From a virus, in the IMG/VR virus record IMGVR_UViG_3300020385_000022, positions 1 through 41,958 of that record: a DNA stretch of 41,958 bases. The stretch is one strand, 5' to 3'. Positions 29,964 through 39,200 of the stretch are shown one piece after another. Made by a program: the position numbers and the translations under genes. The notes below the pieces were generated by a model. That model ran no database searches. It was not told where the DNA came from and saw only the letters and a program-made list of their open reading frames with translations. How positions within the stretch are numbered: position 1 is the stretch's first letter; each line of letters starts with the position of its first letter.

Positions 29964-31661
29964 ATGCCAGTTATTCCAAGTGTTTTCAGACCAATACGAT
30001 CAAATGATTTTCAGCGACGAGCATTTAAATCATATAAAACATATCGAATAACTAGCACTGCATTTACTACATCATCTGGATATGTTCATCATAATGGTAT
30101 ATATCGTAAATTACCAATTAATATAGGACATGCAGCAGAAACCTTTCCAGTCAATTCATTAGATGGTACAAATCAACATGTGATTTGGCATAGTTTAGAT
30201 CATAGGTATTATGGAGATCCGTATAACCCAGTTAAATCTAATGAATTAACTAACGCAACTGTTACGGAAAAACATTTATATGAATCAGCATCATGTTTAG
30301 TTGCGCCATATTTAGAAGTAGGTGAACGTATTAAACCGGGTACAGTTACAGGAACATTTACTAATGGACATTCATATACATTACAAGATGATGGTTACGG
30401 TAATTTACGTGATACCATAATATCAACAGCTAGTTTTGCATCATCTAGCCGTAATATTTTTCATATGTCATTTAATAAAGAATTTGGTAATAAAGGCCCG
30501 GTACAAAAACAATATAAAACTAGCAATTTTAAAGAAGAAGATGGTATTGGTATAAATATGACCGGTGGTGTAACTCAAACTTCTGGTAATTCATTTAAAA
30601 CTAATAATAAAACGTTTATACGTGTTCCTCATGAGGAAACATTTAATAAATTTAATTATTACGATGATTGGTCTATATCATTCTGGATATATAATTCAGT
30701 AGTCAAAAATAGACCTATTATATCAAAAGGTGGTGTACGTAAACAACTTTATATTGATAAAAGAAATAGTTTAACTAAATATCGCGATAAGACGGTTAAT
30801 ATGCCAAGTATTACATCATCTTACTCTAACATACGTACACCATTTGTAATTGGTGTTGCTAGGCCTGCAGGTAATGGACTATCAGGCTCTGTTCATTTTC
30901 ATGCATCTGATGGTACGCGTGAACTTCATATATCATCATCAGCTGCAAATTATATATCATCGAATTTAGAATGGCAGCATGTATGTATACGTAATTCAGC
31001 TTCATTATGTCAAATGTTTGTTAATGGAAATTCTGCAGGTACTACATCAGGATCATTACCTATAGGTGTAACATCAAATAATGATGATATTATAATAGGT
31101 AATTTTATTTCTGGAAGTCAAAGTATAACAAATGATAATTATATAGCAGAAATTCGTATGTATGATTATGCGGTATCCAATACAGAAATTAATTCACTAT
31201 CAAATCGTCATTATTTATCTGGTTCATTATTTCAAACAAATGTAGCGGGTAATGTATTTTACCGTAATGGCGAAATGGTAATTTCATCGCCTATGTCAAA
31301 ATATAATACCGGATCCGGTGGTTTCGGTAATACATTTAATGTTTCATATAAAGGTACTCATACTATATATGAAAATGAAGTACTAGTACGTGTACCAAAA
31401 GATCAATTCAATGTTTCGATGAATCCTACTGCCACATTCACGCCTGCTACAAATAAAATTTTATCTCAAACAGAAGAAGGGCATGCATTACCAGGAGATA
31501 CACGTAAAACTATGTTTACATCAAAACAAGTTAATCCATATATTACTACAATTGGATTATATAATGATAAAGCTCAATTATTAGCAGTTTCAAAATTAGC
31601 TCAACCGGTGCAAAAACGTGATGATATTGATATGAATTTTATCGTTCGTTGGGACTACTAA
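29964..31661 (+). CDS. Virion structural protein with LamG-like lectin domain
   Basis: A 565-residue protein. Residues about 162-409 form a concanavalin A/LamG-like sandwich (NIFHMSFNKEFGNKG; DDWSISFWIYNSVVKNRPII; LEWQHVCIRNSASLCQMFVN; YIAEIRMYDYAVSNTEIN). Such domains in phages bind host-surface sugars or decorate the virion. The C-terminal 50 residues (ITTIGLYNDKAQLLAVSKLA, then QPVQKRDDIDMNFIVRWDY) match the end of gene 28608, so the pair probably share a mounting domain. Confidence 0.7.
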   Translation: MPVIPSVFRPIRSNDFQRRAFKSYKTYRITSTAFTTSSGYVHHNGIYRKLPINIGHAAETFPVNSLDGTNQHVIWHSLDHRYYGDPYNPVKSNELTNATVTEKHLYESASCLVAPYLEVGERIKPGTVTGTFTNGHSYTLQDDGYGNLRDTIISTASFASSSRNIFHMSFNKEFGNKGPVQKQYKTSNFKEEDGIGINMTGGVTQTSGNSFKTNNKTFIRVPHEETFNKFNYYDDWSISFWIYNSVVKNRPIISKGGVRKQLYIDKRNSLTKYRDKTVNMPSITSSYSNIRTPFVIGVARPAGNGLSGSVHFHASDGTRELHISSSAANYISSNLEWQHVCIRNSASLCQMFVNGNSAGTTSGSLPIGVTSNNDDIIIGNFISGSQSITNDNYIAEIRMYDYAVSNTEINSLSNRHYLSGSLFQTNVAGNVFYRNGEMVISSPMSKYNTGSGGFGNTFNVSYKGTHTIYENEVLVRVPKDQFNVSMNPTATFTPATNKILSQTEEGHALPGDTRKTMFTSKQVNPYITTIGLYNDKAQLLAVSKLAQPVQKRDDIDMNFIVRWDY

Positions 31662-31662
31662 C

Positions 31663-31676
31663 ATATTTATATTAAA
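31663..31676 (+). promoter_or_regulatory. Putative late promoter before the resolvase
   Basis: ATATTTATATTAAA ends (ATATTTAT) 19 nt before ATG 31689, just after the stop of the lectin-like structural gene. Resolving replicated DNA before packaging is a late task, so late control fits. Confidence 0.6.
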
Positions 31677-31688
31677 TAGGAACAAGTT

Positions 31689-32096
31689 ATGGCATGGAAA
31701 CGTAAATCTAAGATACGTGCAAACGCAATTAAACACGGTTATAGAAGTGGATTTGAACATCGAGTATCAGCTCAATTAAATGAAGCAGAAGTTAAATTTG
31801 GATATGAAGATACGGTTATAAAATATATCAAACCAGAAACAAAACATACTTATACAATTGATTTTACTTTACCAAATGGAATTTTAGTTGAGACAAAAGG
31901 TCGTTGGGTTTTAGAAGACCGTAAAAAACATTTACTAATTAAAAAACAACATCCAGAATTAGATATACGAATAGTATTTCAATCAGCTCGTACAAAAATA
32001 CGTAAAGGTTCAAAAACAACATATGGTGATTTTTGTGATAAACATGGAATTCCATGGGCAGAAAAAAGTATACCAGAAAGTTGGTTAAAAGGTTGA
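31689..32096 (+). CDS. T7 endonuclease I-like Holliday junction resolvase
   Basis: A 135-residue nuclease closely resembling T7 gp3. Catalytic residues Glu23, Asp58, Glu68 and Lys70 keep exactly the spacing of T7 Glu20, Asp55, Glu65 and Lys67. Surrounding sequences RSGFEHRVSAQLNE, HTYTIDFTLPNGILVETKGR, DRKKHLLIKKQHPELDIRIV and the TYGDFCDKHGIPWA end are all T7-like. T7 gp3 is 149 residues and acts as a domain-swapped dimer that cuts branched DNA. T4 uses an unrelated resolvase (gp49) for this job, so the gene was probably exchanged. Its late-type promoter supports a role in debranching DNA for packaging. Confidence 0.92.
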   Translation: MAWKRKSKIRANAIKHGYRSGFEHRVSAQLNEAEVKFGYEDTVIKYIKPETKHTYTIDFTLPNGILVETKGRWVLEDRKKHLLIKKQHPELDIRIVFQSARTKIRKGSKTTYGDFCDKHGIPWAEKSIPESWLKG

Positions 32097-32122
32097 TCTT
32101 ACGAAATATTTTTGATATATTC
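32092..32122 (+). promoter_or_regulatory. Possible early-type promoter before the primase
   Basis: GTTG at 32092-32095, a 20-nt spacer, TATATTC at 32116-32122. It aligns with the promoter at 14505-14534 but both boxes are one base off consensus. The leader before ATG 32211 would be about 80 nt and is AT-rich with no clear hairpin. It would let the replication genes be made early although they lie inside late genes. Confidence 0.4.
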
Positions 32123-32210
32123 AATGTATAATTAAATTTTCATGAAAGTTAATCTTGAAATGAAACATTGTTATAGTATATGACAATGCTAATATATTAA
32201 TATAATATTA

Positions 32211-33134
32211 ATGAGCAAATTCTCTGTAATTACACTTTTAGAATCCGTATTAGGTAAAGGTAAAATAAACTCTAATGATAATATTGCATTTCATTGTCCT
32301 TTCTGTCCTACTACTAAAAAGAAAATGGAAGTTAATGTTGTTTCTCAACATTGGCATTGTTGGGTATGTAATGCCGCTGGAAGAAAATTAACTGTATTAT
32401 TTCGTAAGTTAAATGTCCAACGAGAAAAAATATCGCGGTTAATTCAATTACTCGATGACGTTGAATACCGTCCTACAAAAACAACAACAGATACACCTGT
32501 TATACAATTACCCGAAGAATATAAACCATTATGGAAAATTGATACAAAATCTCCGGAGTATCGTAATGCTATATATTATTTAAAGAATAGAGGTATTACT
32601 ATATATGATATACTTAAATATAGAATAGGATATTGTACCAATGGATTATATAATGGTAAAATAATTATTCCAAGTTATGATGCAAATGGTAGTTTAAACT
32701 ATTTTGTAGGACGTGCATATTATGATACTGATTATAAACATAAGAATCCAAATGCATCAAAAGATATTGTAGGATTTGAATTACATATTAATTGGAATAT
32801 GCCAATTATATTAGTAGAAGGTGCATTTGATGCAATTGCAATTAAACGTAATGCAATTCCATTGTTTGGTAAAACAATATCAAATACTCTTAAAAAACGT
32901 ATTGTCGAAAAAGGTGTTAAAGAAATATATATTTGTTTAGATATGGATGCACGTAAACAAGCATTAGAAGCCGCGGATTATTTCATGTCAAATGGATTAG
33001 AAGTATATTTTGTAGACCTACCTGATTCAGATCCTAGCGAATTAGGATTTAACCGAATAAAATATGAAATTGAACATACTGTAATGTTAACTCAAGAAAA
33101 ATTAATGGAACAAAAGATATTATGCACAATATAG
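32211..33134 (+). CDS. DnaG-type DNA primase (T4 gp61-like role)
   Basis: A 307-residue primase that would make RNA primers for lagging-strand synthesis. The N-terminal zinc-binding domain has Cys29, Cys32, Cys50 and Cys53 (CPFCP, then CWVCNAAG). The TOPRIM domain shows the Glu203 motif (VEGAFDAIAI) and the Asp244-x-Asp246 pair (LDMDARKQA). A YRIGYC-like segment near residue 140 belongs to the usual RNA-polymerase basic region. Size is near T4 gp61 (342) and below host DnaG, with no helicase-binding C-terminal domain. Overlaps the recombination nuclease gene by 13 nt. Confidence 0.88.
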   Translation: MSKFSVITLLESVLGKGKINSNDNIAFHCPFCPTTKKKMEVNVVSQHWHCWVCNAAGRKLTVLFRKLNVQREKISRLIQLLDDVEYRPTKTTTDTPVIQLPEEYKPLWKIDTKSPEYRNAIYYLKNRGITIYDILKYRIGYCTNGLYNGKIIIPSYDANGSLNYFVGRAYYDTDYKHKNPNASKDIVGFELHINWNMPIILVEGAFDAIAIKRNAIPLFGKTISNTLKKRIVEKGVKEIYICLDMDARKQALEAADYFMSNGLEVYFVDLPDSDPSELGFNRIKYEIEHTVMLTQEKLMEQKILCTI

Positions 33135-36100
33135 ATATTGGAATTGAAAAGATTGATAAAATTTATCACATTGCAGATGTACATGTTAGAAATGTTAAAC
33201 GTCATAAAGAATATAGATTAGTATTTAAACGTTTGTATTCGTATATTAAAAAAACAAAAACGCTTGATTCATTAATATATGTGGCCGGTGATATTGTACA
33301 TGCAAAAACAGATATGTCACCTGAACTTGTATCTGTAGTTTCAGATTTCTTTAAACAATTAGCAGATTTAGCACCTACTATAGTAATTACTGGTAACCAT
33401 GATTGTAACCTAAATAATAACTATCGCTTAGATGCATTATCTCCTATTGTTAAAGCCTTAAATCATCAAAACTTACACTATCTTAAAGACAACGGTGTAT
33501 ATAGTATGGCCGGAGTACACTTTAACGTAATGTCGGTGTTTGATAAGCCATCAGATTATATAAAAGCTGATAGTTTTGAAGGAGATTATAAAATTGCATT
33601 ACATCACGGTTCAGTACATAATGCATCAACAGATGCCGGATTTGTATTAAGTAATACTCATGTTACAACTGAAATATTTAAAGGACATGATTTAGTATTA
33701 TTAGGTGATATTCATAAACCACAATTTTTAGATGATGATAAAACTATAGCATATGCCGGCTCATTAATACAACAAAATCATGGAGAAGCATTAGACCATG
33801 GAATAATGGTATGGGATTTAAAATCTAAACAATGTGAATTTATTGATATTGAAAATGATTATGGATATTATACATTTCATGTAGATGCTGGTAAAATAAC
33901 AAATCCTAGCGATAAAATACCTTTACGTCCTAGATTGCGATTTAAAGTGAAAGATACCGATTCTGCAACGTTGAAACGAATAATCGCAGATGTTAAATCT
34001 CAATACAAAGTACAGGATATTGCGTTACAAAAAGTCAATGCATTGAATACAACTGATTCAAAAAATAAAATTAATTTTGGTAATATACGTGATGTTGAAT
34101 GGCAAAATAAAGTAATTACAGATTATTTAACAGATGAATATGCTTTAGATGATGAATTATTAGATACTGTTAGATATATTAATCGACAAGTGCATAGTAA
34201 ATTACCAACAAGTACATTGACTAGAAATATAACATGGACGCCAAAACGTTTTGAGTTTTCAAATATGTTTAGTTATGGTACAAATAATTCCATAGATTTT
34301 TCAAACATGAATGGAACATATGGATTATTTGCTCCAAATGCTTCTGGTAAGTCAACATTATTAGATGCATTAGCATTCTGTTGTTTTGACCGATGTTCGC
34401 GAACAAAAAAAGCAGCCCATGTATTAAATAATAAAAAATCTAATTTTCAATGTAAATTTGAATTTGATTTAGGAAAATATACATATTTTATTGAACGTAA
34501 AGCAAAGAAACAAAGTAATGGCCATGTTAAATTAAATGTAGATTTTTGGCGTATTGATGAATCTGGTAATCATGAAAGTTTAAATGGCGAACAACGAGAT
34601 TCTACAAATAAAAGTATAAGACAATATTTAGGTTCATACGAAGATTTTGTTTTAACTGCTTTATCATTACAAAATAATAATACTGGGTTTATTGATAAAA
34701 CACAAAGAGAACGTAAAGATCTTTTATCTCAATTTTTAGATTTAGATATTTTTGAAAAACAATATTTAATTGGACATGAAGATATTAGAGAAACTGCGGC
34801 TTTAATTCGTGAATATAAAAGAAAAGATTTTTCAACAGATCTATCTGCAGCAAAAGATATTATATCTCAATTTACCGGTTCATATGAACAAATGAAATTA
34901 GATAAAACTGAACATGAAGAAATGAAATCAAATTTAAATGATATCATTTTTGTCATGACAAAAGAATTAAAAAAAGTTGATGAAACATTAGATCCGGATA
35001 TCATCTCGAATAAAATTGAACAAGCTAAAATACAGTTACAAGAGTATATACAAGATAGAGATCAAAAAGCTGGCATGATCGTATCTAAAAAAGATTTGAT
35101 AAATAATACACAATCTAAAATAGATTCAGTTGATGAAGATAAATTATATTCTGACATTGATATATTAAAAACATATATATCTGATGTTGAAAAATTAAAG
35201 AATGATTTAAAATTAAAACAACTTAAAATTCAGCATGCTCAAAAAATGGTTTCCAAATTAGATAAACATGAATGGGATCCAGAATGTAAATTTTGCATGG
35301 CTAATCCATGGCTTCATGAAACTAAACAAGTTGCAGATTTATTACCAAAATTAATTGACGAAGAACAACAAATATTATTTGATATAGATGATCTTGGAAA
35401 TAAAATAGATGAATTACGAAAAGAACAACCACGTGAAAAGATAGATATGTTAAATGCATTTAAATCTGATGTCAATAAATGGAATCAATTATTAGCTACA
35501 ATGGAACATGAACATAGTAAATGTGAATGGGATATTGAAACATTGTTTGTTAAAATTTCTGATTATAAAAAACAATTAACAAAGTCTAAGCGACAAAAAG
35601 ATAATATTGAATTTAATAAAAAGAAAAATTCTGAAATTCAAGAAATACGTGATGAAATAACAACCGTAAATACTGAATTAAGTGGTTTAGATTCTAAATT
35701 ATTAAATTTATCTGGTAAATTAAAAATGGCTGAAAAAAGTCGTGAAGATGCTGAATCAGGTATTAACAGATTAAAAACATTAGAACAACAATATCAAGCT
35801 TATGAATATTATCAAAAAGCAGTTAATCGTGACGGCGTACCGTACCATTTAATATCTAAAGCATTACCACAAATAGAATCCGAAATAAACAATATACTTA
35901 ATCAGATAGTTGATTTTACTATGGTAATGGATACCGATGGTAAGAATATAAATGCTTATATTGTTTATGATGATGATAATTATTGGCCATTAGAATTGAC
36001 TTCCGGAATGGAAAAATTTATTTCATCTTTAGCAATACGCACTTCATTAATTAATGTGTCAAATTTACCTAGGCCAAATTTCTTAGCAATTGATGAAGGT

Positions 36101-36274
36101 TTTGGAGTTCTAGATTCTGATAATTTAAATAGCATGTATATGTTGTTTGATTATTTGAAATCACAATTTGGATTTATAATGTGTATATCTCACATTGATG
36201 CAATGCGTGATATCGTAGATAAATTAATAGAAATCAAAAAAGTTAACGGATATTCTGAAATTGCATATGACTAA
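33122..36274 (+). CDS. Single-chain Mre11-Rad50 nuclease (gp47-gp46 fusion)
   Basis: A continuous 1050-residue ORF joining two proteins that are normally separate. Residues 1-370 are an Mre11/SbcD phosphoesterase: ADVHVRN (about 19), VAGDIVHAK (about 54), GNHD (91-94), HHGSVHN (about 160) and LLGDIHKPQ (about 193), covering the metal ligands. Residues 380-1050 are a Rad50/SbcC ATPase: Walker A APNASGKST (404-412), a long coiled coil, a zinc hook CKFC (Cys722, Cys725), ABC signature LTSGMEKF and Walker B FLAIDEGFG (Asp991-Glu992). It processes DNA ends for recombination-dependent replication and host DNA breakdown. In T4 the two are separate genes. No frameshift is needed; a covalent 1:1 complex follows. 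Confidence 0.93.
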   Translation: MHNIDIGIEKIDKIYHIADVHVRNVKRHKEYRLVFKRLYSYIKKTKTLDSLIYVAGDIVHAKTDMSPELVSVVSDFFKQLADLAPTIVITGNHDCNLNNNYRLDALSPIVKALNHQNLHYLKDNGVYSMAGVHFNVMSVFDKPSDYIKADSFEGDYKIALHHGSVHNASTDAGFVLSNTHVTTEIFKGHDLVLLGDIHKPQFLDDDKTIAYAGSLIQQNHGEALDHGIMVWDLKSKQCEFIDIENDYGYYTFHVDAGKITNPSDKIPLRPRLRFKVKDTDSATLKRIIADVKSQYKVQDIALQKVNALNTTDSKNKINFGNIRDVEWQNKVITDYLTDEYALDDELLDTVRYINRQVHSKLPTSTLTRNITWTPKRFEFSNMFSYGTNNSIDFSNMNGTYGLFAPNASGKSTLLDALAFCCFDRCSRTKKAAHVLNNKKSNFQCKFEFDLGKYTYFIERKAKKQSNGHVKLNVDFWRIDESGNHESLNGEQRDSTNKSIRQYLGSYEDFVLTALSLQNNNTGFIDKTQRERKDLLSQFLDLDIFEKQYLIGHEDIRETAALIREYKRKDFSTDLSAAKDIISQFTGSYEQMKLDKTEHEEMKSNLNDIIFVMTKELKKVDETLDPDIISNKIEQAKIQLQEYIQDRDQKAGMIVSKKDLINNTQSKIDSVDEDKLYSDIDILKTYISDVEKLKNDLKLKQLKIQHAQKMVSKLDKHEWDPECKFCMANPWLHETKQVADLLPKLIDEEQQILFDIDDLGNKIDELRKEQPREKIDMLNAFKSDVNKWNQLLATMEHEHSKCEWDIETLFVKISDYKKQLTKSKRQKDNIEFNKKKNSEIQEIRDEITTVNTELSGLDSKLLNLSGKLKMAEKSREDAESGINRLKTLEQQYQAYEYYQKAVNRDGVPYHLISKALPQIESEINNILNQIVDFTMVMDTDGKNINAYIVYDDDNYWPLELTSGMEKFISSLAIRTSLINVSNLPRPNFLAIDEGFGVLDSDNLNSMYMLFDYLKSQFGFIMCISHIDAMRDIVDKLIEIKKVNGYSEIAYD

Positions 36275-36287
36275 TATTTATATGAAA
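36274..36287 (+). promoter_or_regulatory. Putative late promoter before the tail fibre
   Basis: ATATTTATATGAAA ends (ATATTTAT) 19 nt before ATG 36300, followed by AAAGG. It starts on the stop codon of the nuclease gene and allows the fibre genes to be expressed late, apart from the replication genes before them. Confidence 0.6.
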
Positions 36288-36299
36288 TAAAGGTAACGT

Positions 36300-39200
36300 A
36301 TGGCTGCAGGTACATGGAATCAAGGTCGACTTGAAAAACGTGTTGAAAAAATTAAATTAAATGAATATCCAACGATACAATTTGAAGACGCATCATTAAC
36401 ATCAGAACAAGTATTTAATGTTGTAGAATTTCCAAATCGGTTTACAGCTGGAAAAAATTTAATAAAAATTCGTGCTTCTGCTAAGACATTAGTTAAAAAT
36501 TCTACAATTCATATTGAAGTATTAGATTCTAATGGTGATCCAATGTATTATGAGCCACTTAATTATCTTGAACATGATGGTACTCGAGTAATTGCCATAC
36601 ATGTATATCCTGATAAAACAGCTCCTGGTATAGGTACTATTTATTTAGCTGGACGTATTAAAGAAACATTAGATACAGGTGAATCTGTACCATTTAGTAG
36701 AAATTGGAAAGATATAAATTATTATAATAATCCAAATATTATTTGGTCAAGAAATATTTCAATTGCACCAGAAAATTCAAAAAATAAAACAGAGATAATT
36801 TTTACACGTCCGTATCCAAAAGCAACTGTACGTGAACGTGTAAATAGATTTTTTACTCCGATTAATTTAACTGATGTTGCCGTAGATAAACCTGGTTCTG
36901 GTACAGTTACAATTTCAGCTATACCAAGTACAACTCAACCTCCAGTTTCAATAAAATCACCATATGCGGCAGCTTCTAAAGGCTCTTCTGGAGTTAAAAA
37001 ACAAACAAATTTTGAAGGAGCTGCTTCTGCAAAAACTCCAATGAAATCAGTTGGAAAACAAGTAGTAGTAGTACCTAAAGTTAAAAAATTTAATACAACA
37101 CCGGCTGATGAAGCGGCTAATAAAAAAGGCCAGCCGGTTGAAGTAGAAAGTGCTCAAATTGTTACAATATCAACGTTTAGTAGATTAGAAACTTCTGGAT
37201 TTGTATTATCATCTTCCATGGAAGGAGGTACAATAACAATTGTGAATCCAAACGTTAATATGCTTCAAGGTAATAGTTTTATTGATACTGATGGACGTCT
37301 GATACCGGTATCACAACCAACAGATTGGGCAGGCGTTACTAGTTATGAACTAGGTGACCCATCAATACAACTTTCCGGAAGTTATACATTTGTCATCGAT
37401 AAAATATTATCAAGTACAAAGGCAAATGTATTTTTAACTAATGGATTTAAAAATGAAGAAGAAAATACCTATGGAGCATTTTCTTTTATAACCATTGGTG
37501 CACAATCTCAATATGAAATAAAAGATATAAATGCGACATCAAATTTCACATGTAGTTATGTAGAACCATTCATATTATCAGAGACGCAGCAATCACAATC
37601 ATTTGCCGAAATTGTATTATCAAATATTGAACCTGCAACTGGGGATGTACATAAAATTCAAACATTATATAAACCATCAGGTCAGTTTGGCGATTTTATA
37701 GATGCAGGATATGTGGAAGTTGAAGAAGTTGAAATTTTTGAAGACGTAACGTCATTTGAGTCAATACCAGGATTAGGTGTAGTATATAACCGTATTGGAT
37801 TTTTTACTGATTTAGGTGATTTTAATAAATACTGGGAAACAACAAATGGATCTATTACTCCAGATGTTACATTAACACCATCATATGATTCTGATGTTTT
37901 ATTAGATGGAATAGAATTTACTCCAGATTCTACATTTGATAATACTTCAAATCGTTTTGGATATATTCATTTAAAATCAGAATATCATGTAAAAGTATTT
38001 GAAGATACAAGATATGTATTATCATTTAATGCCGTGGCTGACGATACTACACATACATCTTCAGATCCGGATATTAAATATTCTCGTTTAGATGTTTATA
38101 TTTCCGGAAGTAATTCATCTATAGAAACTGATTCCGAATACATTAATCAATATTTGATATCAAATTTAGATGTTGATAATAATTTATCTGGCGATTTAAT
38201 TAATAACGGAAAATTAGGTACTCGTGTATCCACAATTGAAATAAAACCAGGAATTACGTATAATGATATTCCAATATTTACTTATTTTAAAACTTTAAGA
38301 GAAGAAAATATTGACGTATATTTTGTGGTTCGTCGTGGTAAATGGGCTATATCAAATTTAAGTCTGAAATCAAATAAACAAACTGGATTTTCTCCAAACT
38401 TTACACGAATAAATACACGTATACCATCTGAATTTTTAGAAACACCATTAACATTTAAATTTCTTTATTATGATATAAATAATAATAAAGCACAAGCTGA
38501 AACAACTGTATATCCAGTTACATTTTACGGTGATAATTTAGTAATAAGCGGTGATAATAATTTATTAAGCGGTTCGGTATATATTGGTAATACTATAGGT
38601 TCTGGTATTGAATTAGCCGGTGTAAATTCTGGGTTTATTAGATCTATTGGTTATGAAGGATTTATATCAGCATCACGTACAGATCAACCTGGTGGGTTCA
38701 TGTTATATACTGGATCTGTATTACCAGGAGCCCCTGATAACTATTCTGGTGTAGGAATTGAAATTGTACAAGATTCATCGAGTTTTTTCAAATTTGATAC
38801 AGAAGATGGAATTGATATACGTGCTAAAAAATTCTTTATAGGTTCAGAAGCTTCGCAATTTGTAAGTGGTAGTACTGGTAAAATAGAAATTTCATCATCT
38901 AATTTTCATTTAAAACCTGATGGTGGATTAATAATTGGCGGAGATACTGTTATTAACGCAGACTTATCAGTTGAGCAATTATTTGTACCCGCAGGTACTA
39001 CCGCCGCCGGTTCTGGAAATAAAGCATTTATTAATAGTAGTGGTATTGCTAAATTTTCTGGTGACGGAGCCGGTTCATATAAAGTAGAATTTGATGGCGC
39101 TGGTACATCAAAAATTGGTGGTTGGGTTATCAACGATGATAATATCACCGGTGATCAAATGATTATCCGATCAAATGGGACTATTGAATCTGATGGATTT

